A stretch of 64,000 nt of DNA from the NCBI RefSeq assembly GCF_019799925.1, contig NZ_JABGCG010000004.1, positions 310,001 through 374,000 on the forward strand. The letters run 5' to 3'. Each line of letters starts with the position of its first letter. Position 1 is the first letter of the stretch. Shown in pieces: positions 7,327 to 16,802 of the stretch. A model generated the notes under the pieces. That model searched no databases, was not told the DNA's origin, and was given only the letters and a program-made list of their open reading frames with translations. Source of the stretch: Blastococcus sp. CPCC 205250 (GTDB lineage Bacteria > Actinomycetota > Actinomycetes > Mycobacteriales > Geodermatophilaceae). A program made the position numbers and the translations under genes.

Positions 7327-10300
7327 TCAGCCGGTCCGCAGCGCCGGCACCCACCTCGGGACCAGCTCGGCGGTCGCGGTCCCCGCGGCCGCCGAGCCGA
7401 GGACGACGGCCCAGGCGAACGGGTCCAGCGGGGTGCAGCCGAAGAAGCGGGACAGCCCCGGCGTCTGGACGACCGTGACGAGGACGGCCAGCGACCCGGC
7501 GGTGGTGGCCAGCACCAGCGGGCTGCGCCGGCCGGACCACGCCGTCTGCCCGAGCTGGGTGGTGATCAGCGCGGCGAGACCCATCGTCCCGGCGCGGCCG
7601 CGGAAGCCGGTGACGCGGCCGACCGCCCACGCGCCCGTCGCACCCACCGTCGTCCCGATCCCGCGGACGAGCACCGCCCGGCGCACCTGCTCGGTGAAAC
7701 CGCGGTGCGGTCCGGCGGCCAGCACGGCCGCGAGCGGGTGCCCGGCCAGGGGTCCCTCGCCCTCCTCGACCGCCCGCCGGGGTGCGGCGACGGCGACGGC
7801 CAGGGCCGGGAACATGTCGGTGAGCAGGTTGACCAGCAGCAGCTGACGGGTGCCCAGCGGCGAGCGGCCGCCGACCGCCGTCCCCAGCACCGTGAAGGCG
7901 ATCTCCCCGGCGTTGCCGCCGACCAGCACCGAGACGGCCTCCCGCACCCGGCCCCACATCGCCCGGCCCTCGGCGACGGCGTCGACGAGCCGGGTCAGGT
8001 CGGCGTCGGTGAGCACGAGGTCCGCGGCGGTGCGCGCGGCGGGTGACTCCGCGCCGGCCACCCCGACCCCGACGTCGGCCAGCCGGATCGCCGCCGCGTC
8101 GTTGACCCCGTCACCGGTCATGGCGAGGGTGGCGCCGGCGCTGCGCAGAGCGGCGACCAGCGTGACCTTCTGCTCGGGCGAGAGCCGGGCGAACACCGCC
8201 GACTCGCGCACCAGGCGGCGGCGCTCCTCGTCCGACGCCTTCGCCAGCTGCGCGCCGGTCACCACGCGGTCGGCGCCGGGGATGCCGGCCTGGGCCGCGA
8301 TCGCCGCCGCCGTCTCGGGGTGGTCGCCAGTGGCGACCAGCACCCGCACGCCCGCGGCGCACAGCTGCTCGACCGCCGCGGCGCTGGACTCCCGCACGGT
8401 GTCGGCCAGCCCCACCAGGCCGCGCACGGTGAGGTCGCGGGCGGCCTCGGCCAGGTCGTCGGGGACGCCGTCGACCGCGCGGTCGGCGACGAGCAGCACC
8501 CGCAGGCCCTCGCCGGCCAGCTCCTCGACCCGCTCCCGCACGCCCTCGCAGCCCCCGCAGCGGCGCAGCACCACCTCGGGAGCGCCCTTCACGACCAGCC
8601 GGCCCTCGCGGACCGCGGCGGAGAACCCGCGGCCGCCGGCGAAGGGCAGCGCGGCGTCGGGGTCACCCTCGGGCGCGAGTCCCCGCTCGGCGGCGCCCTC
8701 GGCCACCGCGCGGTCGGTCTCGTGCGCCTCCTCCTCGCCGGGCGGGACGGCGCCGGCGGCCAGCCGCAGCACGTCGTCGTCGGCCGTCCCGTCGAGCCCG
8801 ACCGCCCGCACCAGCCGCAGCCGGTTCTCCGTCAGGGTGCCGGTCTTGTCGAAGCAGACGGTGTCCACCCGGCCCAGCGCCTCCAGGACGCGGGCGCTGC
8901 GCACCACCGCGCCGCGGCCGGACAGCCGCCGGGCGGCGGCCTGCTGCGCGACGGTCGCGACCAGCGGCAGCCCCTCGGGCACCGCGGCGACGGCGATCGC
9001 CAGGCCGGCCGACACCGACTCGCGCAGCGGCCGGCCCCACAGCACCGAGAGCCCGGTGACCAGGCCGCCGCCGGCGAGCGTCCAGGGCAGCACCGACCGG
9101 GTCAGCTCGCCGAGTCGCGCCTGCACCCCGGCCGGGGGCGACGCTCCCCCGGCCGCCCGCGCCGCCCGGCCCGCCTGGGTGGCCGACCCGACGGCGACGA
9201 CGACCGCGCGGCCGTGCCCGGCGACCACGGTGGTGCCGTCGAAGAGCATCCCGGTGCGGTCGGCGACGTCGGCGCCCGGCGTGGGCTCGACGGTCTTGGT
9301 CACTGCCAGGGACTCGCCGGTCAGGTTCGACTCGTCCACCTCGAGGTCCTCGGCCGCGAGCAGCCGGGCGTCGGCGGCGACGACGTCCCCGGGCTCGACG
9401 AGGACGACGTCCCCAGGGCGCAGCGCGCTGCCCGGCACCTCCTCCGACCCGCCCTCGGTATCCCGGCGCGCGCAGACGTCCTGCTCCAGCAGCAGCGACT
9501 CCAGCGCGGTCTCCGCCCGCAGCCGCTGCAGGCCCGACAGCAGCGCGTTCCCCACCGTGACGCTGCCGACCAGGATCGCGTCGGTGGCCTCGCCGAGCAC
9601 CGCCGTCGCCGCGGCTCCGGTGGCGAGCACCGGGGTGAGCGGGTCGGCCAGCTCGGCGACGACGGTGCGGCCGTAGCGCAGCGGCACCCGGACGACGGGG
9701 ACGGCGGCGGCCCGCCCGGCCAGGGCGCGCACCCGCGAGGGCCCGGACCCGTCCGCGGTCCCGGTGCCGGCCAGCCGGCGCAGCACCTCCTCGCCCTCGA
9801 GCGCGTGCCACGGCGTGTGCACGGTGGGCGGGAGCGGCGGACGGCGGGCGGCCCGGACCGCGGTGACCCCGCCGTCGGCCATCGTCCACAGCGTGGCGGA
9901 CTTGCCCGGCGCCGTGGCCCGGCGCTGCCCGGTGAGCCGGCCGCCGACCGACGCCAGCAGCCCGCCCAGCACGTTGCCCGAGATCGCGGTCTCCACCGCG
10001 CGGCGGCTCAGCGCCCGGGCGTCGCGGGTCGCCGCCACGATCCGGCAGGCGTCGGCGAGACCGGGGCCGGTCACCAGGTCCGCTCCCCACGCCGGGGCGC
10101 GGCCCTCGCGCACGGGGGCGACGGCGACGTCGGCGGCCTGGAGCGCCGGGCCGTCGGTGGCGGAGACCAGGAGCACGACCGCGCCGTCGGCCTGGAGCCG
10201 GCGGACGGTGTCCAGCAGCGGCTCGCCGGCGGGCGCGGCCTCGTGCGCGGCCGGCGCCACCTCGGCGGTGCCGGGGTGCCCGGGCAGCACGATCCGCAGC

Positions 10301-11814
10301 CCGGCGGCGGTGGCGGCGTCGAGCAGCGCCTCGGCGTGCGGGTCGAGCTCGCGGGCCACGGTGACCCGGCCGATCCGCCGTCCCCGCACGGTGAGCACGT
10401 GCCGGCCCAGGCGCGGGGCGTCCGTGCGGCCGAGCAGGCGGGTGGCGAGGGTCCAGACGGCGGCAGCGTCCTCCCCGCCGGCCGTCCCGTCGGCCGTCCC
10501 GTCGGCCTCCGTGGTCGCCTCCACCACCACGGGCGGGCCCGTGCACAGCGCGTCGGGGTCGAGGACGACGACGTCGACGCGGTCCAGCCGCCGGTAGGCC
10601 GAGGCGTCCATCGGCAGCACGCCGGAGTGGCACAGCAGGAGGTCCAGCGTGGCGGCGAAGGACTCCCGGCCGGAGGTGGCGGCCTTGGGGGTCAGCGCCT
10701 TGAGCAGGTCGGCCGAGCGGGCCGGGCTGCGCGTGAGCGGCAGGAGGCCCAGGGCGCCGGCGAGCGTGGTGGGGGCCAGCCGGTCGCGGTAGGTCTCGAC
10801 CGGGCCGCGCGGCAGCGGGCGGGGCCGCGGCCCGGGCGGGGCCAGCGGGGTGGTGGCGTCGTCCTCCGGCTCGGGCCGGCACAGCTCGGGCTCGCGGGCG
10901 CGCCACACCTGACGGCGCGCACGGACGGCGGCGGCCTGCTGCAGCGCCTGGGCGGCGTTGATCGCCGGCACGGTCGGGCTCTGCGCCAGGGCGTGCAGGA
11001 GCGCGCCGGTCCCGGCGAGCGTGAGGTCGGCGCCGACCTGGCCGATGCGGTCGGTGAGCAGGCCGCGGACCCGGGGCTGGGACTCCAGCAGCGCCAGCAC
11101 CAGGGTGGCGTGCCGGGTGAGCCTGGGAACGGGCAGCGCCCGGCCGACCAGGGCGACGCCGACGCCGGCCAGGTCGACGGCGGCCTTGGCGGCCGCGGCG
11201 AGCAGCGGCTCGAGGTCGGCGGGGTGGTCGGGGGCGTCGGGGAAGACGCCGCGCCCGCCGCGGGCCTGCTCGACCGCGGCCACGGCACCGACGACGTCCT
11301 CCACCGACACGCGCCGGTCGTCGAAGGAGACCAGCACGCGGCCGACCACGTCGTTGACCGCGGCCCACTGCACGCCGTCCAGCCGCTCGAGCTGCCGTTG
11401 GACCGCGGAGCGGACCTCGGGCGCCTCCTCGGCGGCGGGCGCGGCCAGCTCGACCTGCGCGTGCCCGGAGTCCGCCCACACCCGCCGGGTGTGGCGGGCC
11501 AGCGGCGGCTCGAAGAGGCTGCGCGCGGTCTCCCGGATGCCACGAACGTGCCCGTCGGGGAAGGGGTCGGCGCCGGTGACCACCGTGCCGACGGCTCGGG
11601 CGACCGGGCGGGCCGCATCGCGGGCCAGGCCGGCGGTGACACCGGCGGCCTCGGCGGCGGCGCGGGTGAGCCGGGTCGTCGCACGCGCGGGGCCGGTCAG
11701 CAGGCCGACGGACCCGACCGCGGGCACGGCGGCGGCGGTCGCCCCGGCGGCCACGGCGCGGGCCAGGCCCGCCAGCACACCGGGGACGGCGACCGTGCTG
11801 CGCAGCAGAGCCAT
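7327..11814 (-). CDS. Large CtpI-like P-type cation-transporting ATPase
   Basis: A 1,495-aa P-type ATPase, about twice the usual size, like mycobacterial CtpI. The C-terminal half is complete: TGES near 832-835 (actuator), Asp989 in CFDKTGTLT (phosphorylation site) and GDGVND near 1234 (hinge), followed by hydrophobic helices. The N-terminal half holds an HMA-like segment near 117-175 without a CxxC, and then what looks like a second, decayed phosphorylation domain: LDPDALCTG at Asp419 instead of DKTGTLT, and ATDGPALQAADVAVA near 554 in place of GDGxNDxxAL. Transported ion unknown; metal or divalent cation is the family expectation. ATG 11814 is preferred to longer starts because coding character begins there; a TAGCGT lies at 11852-11847. 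Confidence 0.9.
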   Translation of the reverse strand: MALLRSTVAVPGVLAGLARAVAAGATAAAVPAVGSVGLLTGPARATTRLTRAAAEAAGVTAGLARDAARPVARAVGTVVTGADPFPDGHVRGIRETARSLFEPPLARHTRRVWADSGHAQVELAAPAAEEAPEVRSAVQRQLERLDGVQWAAVNDVVGRVLVSFDDRRVSVEDVVGAVAAVEQARGGRGVFPDAPDHPADLEPLLAAAAKAAVDLAGVGVALVGRALPVPRLTRHATLVLALLESQPRVRGLLTDRIGQVGADLTLAGTGALLHALAQSPTVPAINAAQALQQAAAVRARRQVWRAREPELCRPEPEDDATTPLAPPGPRPRPLPRGPVETYRDRLAPTTLAGALGLLPLTRSPARSADLLKALTPKAATSGRESFAATLDLLLCHSGVLPMDASAYRRLDRVDVVVLDPDALCTGPPVVVEATTEADGTADGTAGGEDAAAVWTLATRLLGRTDAPRLGRHVLTVRGRRIGRVTVARELDPHAEALLDAATAAGLRIVLPGHPGTAEVAPAAHEAAPAGEPLLDTVRRLQADGAVVLLVSATDGPALQAADVAVAPVREGRAPAWGADLVTGPGLADACRIVAATRDARALSRRAVETAISGNVLGGLLASVGGRLTGQRRATAPGKSATLWTMADGGVTAVRAARRPPLPPTVHTPWHALEGEEVLRRLAGTGTADGSGPSRVRALAGRAAAVPVVRVPLRYGRTVVAELADPLTPVLATGAAATAVLGEATDAILVGSVTVGNALLSGLQRLRAETALESLLLEQDVCARRDTEGGSEEVPGSALRPGDVVLVEPGDVVAADARLLAAEDLEVDESNLTGESLAVTKTVEPTPGADVADRTGMLFDGTTVVAGHGRAVVVAVGSATQAGRAARAAGGASPPAGVQARLGELTRSVLPWTLAGGGLVTGLSVLWGRPLRESVSAGLAIAVAAVPEGLPLVATVAQQAAARRLSGRGAVVRSARVLEALGRVDTVCFDKTGTLTENRLRLVRAVGLDGTADDDVLRLAAGAVPPGEEEAHETDRAVAEGAAERGLAPEGDPDAALPFAGGRGFSAAVREGRLVVKGAPEVVLRRCGGCEGVRERVEELAGEGLRVLLVADRAVDGVPDDLAEAARDLTVRGLVGLADTVRESSAAAVEQLCAAGVRVLVATGDHPETAAAIAAQAGIPGADRVVTGAQLAKASDEERRRLVRESAVFARLSPEQKVTLVAALRSAGATLAMTGDGVNDAAAIRLADVGVGVAGAESPAARTAADLVLTDADLTRLVDAVAEGRAMWGRVREAVSVLVGGNAGEIAFTVLGTAVGGRSPLGTRQLLLVNLLTDMFPALAVAVAAPRRAVEEGEGPLAGHPLAAVLAAGPHRGFTEQVRRAVLVRGIGTTVGATGAWAVGRVTGFRGRAGTMGLAALITTQLGQTAWSGRRSPLVLATTAGSLAVLVTVVQTPGLSRFFGCTPLDPFAWAVVLGSAAAGTATAELVPRWVPALRTG

Positions 11815-12145
11815 GGGACCCGTCCCGGGGACGAACGTGTACCGGAACGCTACGCCCGTCCGGGCTCCGCGGCCTCCCGGGAAGTCGTCCCGAGATCGTC
11901 GCCGTGGTGAAGCCGGTGCGGCGCCGGATGGCCGTGGTGGTCCGGGACCCACCGCCGCGAGACGTCGGGACGTGTCCCTGGAGGCCTACGAGACGCGTAT
12001 GGCCTCGTGACGGTCGCCTCGTGACGGTCTCGGTCGTGACGCCCAGCAGTGGGCTCGAACGCGCAGCGACGTCAGCGCTCGCTGGCGCCGGTCCTGCCCG
12101 GGGTGCCCGTCCAGCAGCACGGACGACGCCCTTCGGGCTCGGTCA
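11815..12145. other. 331-bp gap without a supported gene
   Basis: It holds the P-type ATPase promoter (-10 TAGCGT on the minus strand at 11852-11847), a pair of CTCGTGACGGTC direct repeats near 12005-12030 and a small hairpin (GCCCA/TGGGC) near 12040-12053. I see no RNA gene or credible reading frame. Confidence 0.5.
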
Positions 12146-12538
12146 TCAGAACATCCCGTTGTCGTTGGCGGAGTGGTCGGGGATGACCTGCAGGACATCC
12201 CAGTGCTCCACGACCTTGCCGTCCTGGTCGAGGCGGAAGATGTCGATGCCCGCGTAGTCGTGGTCACCGGGCCAGGTCTGGTGGCAGTGCAGGACGACGT
12301 GGTCGCCCTCGGCGATCACGCGGACGAACCGCACCTGCTTGCCCGGGTAGTCGCGGGCCATCCGCTCGAAGTACTCGACGAAGGCGCTCTTGCCGTCCCC
12401 GACGTGCGGGTTGTGCTGGGTGTAGCTGTCCCCTGCGAAGCGCTCCAGGGCCTCCGCCGGACGGCACTGGTTGAACATGAGGTCGTAGAAGGACTGCACG
12501 GTGTCCTTGTTGCGCTGCATCTGGTTGGAGGTGGTCAC
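12146..12538 (-). CDS. SnoaL/NTF2-like polyketide-cyclase-fold protein
   Basis: A 130-aa protein of the NTF2-like cone fold. [31 protein letters not shown] and [17 protein letters not shown] are the typical strings of the SnoaL-like group annotated as predicted SnoaL-like aldol condensation enzymes. The QHNP and [18 protein letters not shown] segments are well preserved. These proteins are often monocistronic and their substrates are mostly unknown. GTG 12538 is chosen because AGAGGA lies eight bases upstream; the GTG at 12544 is too close to that site. The gene diverges from the DUF222-HNH gene by about 200 bp. Confidence 0.85.
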   Translation of the reverse strand: MTTSNQMQRNKDTVQSFYDLMFNQCRPAEALERFAGDSYTQHNPHVGDGKSAFVEYFERMARDYPGKQVRFVRVIAEGDHVVLHCHQTWPGDHDYAGIDIFRLDQDGKVVEHWDVLQVIPDHSANDNGMF

Positions 12539-12733
12539 GGTCACATCCTCTGACCGGACGCCGACGGAGTCGACGGCGCGTTCTCCGGGACACCGCTGGC
12601 AGCGTCGACAGCGGGCATGCGCGACGCCCCACATCCCGCACGACGTGGACCCCTCCGCCGGCGGTCATCCGCCCCGGTTCGTCGGGGATCGACGCCTGGC
12701 GCCGCTGGACGCAGTTCTGTCAGACCCGGCCTC

Positions 12734-12739
12734 CATACT
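12734..12739 (+). promoter_or_regulatory. -10 box, leaderless promoter of the DUF222-HNH gene
   Basis: CATACT lies seven bases before GTG 12747, the same geometry as several other leaderless genes in the window. Confidence 0.45.
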
Positions 12740-12746
12740 CGTACAC

Positions 12747-14312
12747 GTGTTCGAGGGTCTGGGTGTCGGTCTCGCCGTCCGCGAGCGTGCGCCCCTGCCT
12801 CCGCCCGACACCGGGGACTGGCGTCCGGCGCGGCTCTCGGAGGCTCTGCCACCGCACCGGCTGGACGACGCCGGCCTGGCCGCAGAGCTGCAGCGGGTGC
12901 AGCAGATCCAGGCCGCGCTGCACGCCTATCAGCTGGCCCTGGTGTCGGAGTTCGCCGACCGGCGTCCTGCGTCCGCCGACCCGCGGTGCCGTCCCCCGGG
13001 CGCGGATCCCGCCGTGGGGGAACTGGCCGAGGTGTCCGGGGTCAGCGAGTTCTTCCCCGACGAGCTGGCCCAGGTGCTGACCTGCTCGCGCACGGCGGCG
13101 ACCGTCCTGCTCGAACAGGCAGAGGCCCTGACAGGACCGTTGCGCCGCACCGGTGCGGCCCTGGCCGACGGCGCCATCGACTGGCCCCGCGCCCGGGTGA
13201 TCGCGACGCGGCTGCAGGTGCCCCTGGCCGAGACCGATCCAGCCGTCCTCGCCGCCGTCCAGGAGGCCGTCCTGCCGCGGGCGCCCCATCTGTCGGTGAG
13301 CGCCCTCGGCGCGCTGGTGGACCGGGAGCTGCTGGCCCACGACCCCGCCGGTGCCGACGCCCGCCGCGCCGAGGCCCGGCGCCGGCGGACCGACGTCACG
13401 CGCCGCACCCCTCCCTCGGGGAGCGCCGACGGCCTGGGCGAGCTCGTGGTCACCGGCCCGGTCGAGCGGATCGCCGCGATGTGGGACGCCGCCCACGCCC
13501 ACGCTCTCCTCCTGCGGGAGGGCGGCGACGCCCGCCACCTGGGCGAGTTGCGCGAGCAGGCGCTGCACGACCTCGTGACCCGCCCGTGGGACACCACCCG
13601 CCCGGCCGTGACCGCCCAGATCACCGTGCTCGCGCCCCTGCCGACCCTGTCCGCCGCAACGGCCGGCCCGGGCGCGCCGGTCGCGACCGAGCCGGCAGAG
13701 GTCGACGGCCGGCCGATCACCGCCGCCCACCTGCGCCGCGTCCTCGAGGAACTCGACGGTCTGTGCCCGGGCGGCTTGCAGGCCCCCGCGGGCGGATCGC
13801 TGCGCGTCGCCCTCACCGAGGGCGCGACCGGTGCCCTCCGCGCCGTGGTCACCCGGGCCCAGCTGGAGCGCCTCGCGGAGCAGCGCTGCCGCGACCACCC
13901 CGACGATGCGTGCGGCTGCGCGGTCCTCGACCGTCCCGAGGACGTCGACGGCTACCGACCCAGTCGCCGGCAACGCCGGTACACGACGACGCGCGACCGG
14001 CACTGCCGGATGCCCGGTTGCCGGAACGAGGCCGGCTGGGCCGACCTCGACCACGTCGTCCCCCATGCCTGCGGCGGCCCGACCAGTTGCGAGAACCTCT
14101 GCTGCCTGTGCCGCCGTCACCACCGGCTCAAGACCCACGCGCCGGGCTGGGTCTTCACCATGGCCCCCGACGGCACGCTCACGGTCACGACGCCGAGCGG
14201 CGTGACGCGGGTGACCCGGCCGCCAGGTCTGCGTGTGTCCGCAGCGCCCGTCGGGGCACGGCCGGACGCGGCGCCGGTGGCCCGCGGAGCCGACGACCCG
14301 CCGCCCTTCTGA
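12747..14312 (+). CDS. DUF222 protein with C-terminal HNH nuclease domain (13E12-type)
   Basis: A 521-aa member of the actinobacterial 13E12/DUF222 family. The N-terminal two thirds are DUF222: SGVSEFFPDELAQVL, a helical arm, GAIDWPRARVIATRL and a charged RRAEARRRRTD stretch. The C-terminus is an HNH endonuclease domain with RDRHCRMPGCRN (zinc CxxxxC pair) and DLDHVVPHACGGPTSCENLC followed by CRRHHRLKTH. The family is present in many copies per genome in this order and is suspected to be mobile, although no transposition mechanism is established. The GTG start at 12747 is supported by a -10 box; upstream coding in the same frame lacks family similarity. No terminal repeats are seen around it. 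Confidence 0.88.
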   Translation: MFEGLGVGLAVRERAPLPPPDTGDWRPARLSEALPPHRLDDAGLAAELQRVQQIQAALHAYQLALVSEFADRRPASADPRCRPPGADPAVGELAEVSGVSEFFPDELAQVLTCSRTAATVLLEQAEALTGPLRRTGAALADGAIDWPRARVIATRLQVPLAETDPAVLAAVQEAVLPRAPHLSVSALGALVDRELLAHDPAGADARRAEARRRRTDVTRRTPPSGSADGLGELVVTGPVERIAAMWDAAHAHALLLREGGDARHLGELREQALHDLVTRPWDTTRPAVTAQITVLAPLPTLSAATAGPGAPVATEPAEVDGRPITAAHLRRVLEELDGLCPGGLQAPAGGSLRVALTEGATGALRAVVTRAQLERLAEQRCRDHPDDACGCAVLDRPEDVDGYRPSRRQRRYTTTRDRHCRMPGCRNEAGWADLDHVVPHACGGPTSCENLCCLCRRHHRLKTHAPGWVFTMAPDGTLTVTTPSGVTRVTRPPGLRVSAAPVGARPDAAPVARGADDPPPF

Positions 14313-14335
14313 CCGGTTCAGGGAGGATCGATGCC

Positions 14336-15034
14336 GTGCCCGACTCCCCGCTGGTGACCCTGCACCTGTGGAGCGTGTCCGGGACCGGCGTCCCGCGGGC
14401 GGTGGGGCACATGGCCACCGACCGCCTCCGCCTGCGGCGCACCCCCGGGCTGCGCTTCGCCAAGCTGCTGGGCACCGGCAGCGGACGCACCTTCACCGTG
14501 CGCGACGCCGACCCGCACCGCTGGGGCCTGCTCGCGGTGTGGGACGACGAGGCGGCCGCCGACGCCGCCGACTCCGGACCGGTCGCCGCGGGCTGGCGGG
14601 GCTTCGCCGACGAGGAGTGGTCGGCCCGGCTGCGGCCGCTGACCGCGCGCGGGCTGTGGTCGCGCCGCGAGCCCTTCGGCCGGCCCACCCCCACCCGCTG
14701 GGAGGGCCCGGTCGCCGCGGTCACCCGCGCCCGGCTGGTGACGCGCAAGGCGGTGCGCTTCTGGTCGGCGGTGCCCCCTGTCTCGGCCGACCTGCACCGC
14801 TCCCCCGGCCTGCGGATGGCGCTGGGCATCGGCGAGGCCCCACTCGGCCTCCAGGGCACCTTCAGCGTGTGGGAGTCCGGCGCCGCCCTGAACGCCTTCG
14901 CCTACGACCGCGCCCCGCACGCGGCGGTCGTCGAGCGCACGGCCCGCGAGGGCTGGTACGCCGAGGAGCTGTTCGCCCGCCTCGCCGTCCTCTCCACCAC
15001 CGGGCGGCTCGGCGGGAGGGACCCACTGGCCTGA
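14336..15034 (+). CDS. CrtA-like (spheroidene-monooxygenase-related) protein
   Basis: A 232-aa protein resembling the CrtA/spheroidene monooxygenase family: TLHLWSV at the start, MATDRLRLRRTPGLRFAKLL, RWGLLAVWDDE, the ARPLTARGLWSRREPFG-like segment, and TFSVWESGAALNAFAY near residue 180. CrtA proteins hydroxylate or oxidise acyclic carotenoids in phototrophs; actinobacterial relatives are common and uncharacterised, and no carotenoid genes lie beside it here, so that role is not claimed. GTG 14336 has GGGAGGA eight bases upstream. It follows the DUF222-HNH gene by 23 bp and ends before a hairpin terminator. Confidence 0.72.
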   Translation: MPDSPLVTLHLWSVSGTGVPRAVGHMATDRLRLRRTPGLRFAKLLGTGSGRTFTVRDADPHRWGLLAVWDDEAAADAADSGPVAAGWRGFADEEWSARLRPLTARGLWSRREPFGRPTPTRWEGPVAAVTRARLVTRKAVRFWSAVPPVSADLHRSPGLRMALGIGEAPLGLQGTFSVWESGAALNAFAYDRAPHAAVVERTAREGWYAEELFARLAVLSTTGRLGGRDPLA

Positions 15035-15070
15035 CCCGAGGGCCCGCGGGGTCTCGCGCCGAGCCCGCGA

Positions 15071-15096
15071 GGCGGGAGGGAACGGGGCCTCCCGCC
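15071..15096 (+). terminator. Hairpin terminator after the CrtA-like gene
   Basis: Perfect 9-bp inverted repeat GGCGGGAGG / CCTCCCGCC with an 8-nt loop, 37 bp after the stop. Confidence 0.65.
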
Positions 15097-15333
15097 GCTC
15101 AGCCCGCGGAGGTGAGCACCTCGGCCACCGGACGCCGGTTGGTCGACGGCGCCCGCGTCGCGGCCTCCAACCACCCAGCTCTACTGCTCCGGTCCACGGG
15201 CCCACCCCCTCGTCGCCCCCTGCGGGCGCTCGCGTCGCTGCCGTGTTGCGGCCGGGTGCTGGCTCCCCCACGCCCGTCGCCGAGACCGCGAGCCGGTCGG
15301 CGATGGACCGGGGCGTCAGGGCAGCGCAGCCGC
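15097..15333. other. Non-coding gap of about 240 bp between converging genes
   Basis: Between the hairpin and the stop of the MEDS/HATPase gene I see no supported gene, RNA or repeat family. The only pattern is GC-rich sequence with short inverted repeats. Confidence 0.4.
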
Positions 15334-16269
15334 TCAGGGACCGAAGAGGAGCCGGATCGCCGTGCCCGACGGACCCGTCCGGACGGCGACGTCGTCGGCC
15401 GCGCTCCAGGCCAGCCACATGCCGTGCGGGCCGTCCTCGGAGTCGGGCGGCACGTAGCCCTGTGTCTCGTCGGGCAACCCCGGTCCGCTGTCGGAGACCT
15501 CGACGACGAAGGTGTCGCCGTCGGTCCACGTCGCCAGTTCCGCGAACGCGGCCGCGGACAGCGCGTTGAGGACCAGCTCGTGCCCGGCCAGGACCACCTC
15601 GCCGAGGCGGGCCCGCCGGTCGTCGGGCACCGCCGCGCACATCAGCCGTCGGGCCTCCCACGGGGAGGTCACCACCTGGACGTCGGCGTCCCGGGGCCGC
15701 TCGGTCCACGCCGGCTGCACCGACCGGAGGAAGGCCGCCGGGTCCTCGTACTCCTCCGCCGCCACCGGTCCGCCGTCCCCCCAGGTGAGCGGGTGCGTGC
15801 GGGCCACGGTCGCCAGGACCTCCGGAGGCACCCGCCGGCGGTCGTGCAGGCACAGGCTGTAGAACGGCAGGGCGGCGAAGCTGCGGTTGACCACCGCCTC
15901 GAAGCGGCTCCACACCCGCCCGTCCTCGCGTTCGACCCAGGTCGGCTCCGCGGCCAGCCGCCAGCTCGCCGTCGACGCCTGCAGGTCGCGCAGCTGGTGG
16001 TCGTAGGCCTGCACCGTGCGGTGCCCGCCCCGCCACCAGGACTCCGCGGGGTCGAAGACGGCGAGCCGGCCCAGGTCCGCGCCCAGGTGGGCGGCGAGGA
16101 GGGTGCGCACGCGCTCGCCGGCGACCACGAGCACCGGCTCGCCGCGGGAGAAGCCCTCGAGGACGAAGGGCACGACCCGGCGCACGACCTCGTGGTCGGT
16201 GGAGAAGACGAACCCCTCGTGGGCGAACCGGGTGCCGTCCCAGTCGCCGGTCGGCCGGACGAGCGTCAC
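15334..16269 (-). CDS. MEDS sensory domain fused to an anti-sigma-type HATPase domain
   Basis: A 311-aa two-domain protein. Residues about 15-170 are a MEDS (DcmR sensory) domain: HEGFVFSTDHEVVRRVVPFV, GEPVLVVAGERVRTLL, then the RLAVFD and YDHQLRDL segments. Residues about 190-311 are a RsbW-like GHKL kinase domain with HELVLNAL (N box), VSDSGPGLPD (G1), HGMWLAW (G2) and GTAIRLLF at the end. This architecture is common in actinobacteria as an anti-sigma/anti-anti-sigma switch in stress response; a partner sigma factor is not encoded nearby. GTG start with GGGGAG five bases upstream. A TAGCGT box lies at 16371-16366 on the same strand. Confidence 0.88.
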   Translation of the reverse strand: MTLVRPTGDWDGTRFAHEGFVFSTDHEVVRRVVPFVLEGFSRGEPVLVVAGERVRTLLAAHLGADLGRLAVFDPAESWWRGGHRTVQAYDHQLRDLQASTASWRLAAEPTWVEREDGRVWSRFEAVVNRSFAALPFYSLCLHDRRRVPPEVLATVARTHPLTWGDGGPVAAEEYEDPAAFLRSVQPAWTERPRDADVQVVTSPWEARRLMCAAVPDDRRARLGEVVLAGHELVLNALSAAAFAELATWTDGDTFVVEVSDSGPGLPDETQGYVPPDSEDGPHGMWLAWSAADDVAVRTGPSGTAIRLLFGP

Positions 16270-16418
16270 GGCAGCTCCCCACGTCCGGACGAAGGCCTGG
16301 GGGCGGAGCCCGCCGGTCGCTGACCGGCAGGGGTTCCGAGCCGCCGGAGGGCCGTCACCCGCCCGACGCTACCCCCGCACGGGCGCCCAGAGGAGCCCTC
16401 CGGCCGGATCAGTTCCGC

Positions 16419-16802
16419 TCACGGCCATCCGGGCACGTCGCCACCTCGATCGAGGACGACGTAGGCGAGACCGGCCAGACCGGTGAGCGCCGCCAGGCCG
16501 GCGAGCAGCGCGGCCGGGAGCCCCGGACCGGACACCTCCGCCCGGTCGCCGCCGTCGGCGAGGACCTCCAGCGCGGCCCGGTAGCGCGATCGCGCCGTGC
16601 CGAAGAGCACGAGCGCGGCGCCGCCGCCGAGGATCGCGAGGACGTAGGCGCCTGCGCCGGTGGCCGGCGAGACCAGGCGGGCGGCGACGACCGCGCCGGT
16701 GCCGACTCCCAGTGCGGTCCGCCGCCAGGCCAGCGCCGTCCGCTCGGCCTGCGTCGCAGGCTCCGCCCCCGACGACGACGGGGGGTCCGGCGCCGCCGTC
16801 AC
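16419..16802 (-). CDS. DUF202 small membrane protein, second of a pair
   Basis: A 127-aa protein of the DUF202 family. It begins with a soluble N-terminus, then TQAERTALAWRRTALGVGTG, the family's conserved ERTxLAWxRT motif, followed by three hydrophobic helices ending near YVVLDRG. GTG 16802 overlaps the stop of the first DUF202 gene by 4 nt, so the two form an operon and probably a membrane complex, which is inference. Function unknown; distant relatives include YidG/YidH and SPX-linked membrane subunits. Confidence 0.8.
   Translation of the reverse strand: MTAAPDPPSSSGAEPATQAERTALAWRRTALGVGTGAVVAARLVSPATGAGAYVLAILGGGAALVLFGTARSRYRAALEVLADGGDRAEVSGPGLPAALLAGLAALTGLAGLAYVVLDRGGDVPGWP

Noticed and set aside
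8320..11910. A 1,196-codon open frame antisense to the P-type ATPase
   Set aside because: Its translation is low-complexity Arg/Gly/Gln with no domain. In GC-rich coding DNA long antisense frames arise from codon bias, and the ATPase frame has all catalytic motifs.
12747..14312. DUF222-HNH gene as an insertion sequence or intron-borne homing endonuclease
   Set aside because: No inverted or direct repeats, no split host gene and a normal promoter; it is a resident family gene.
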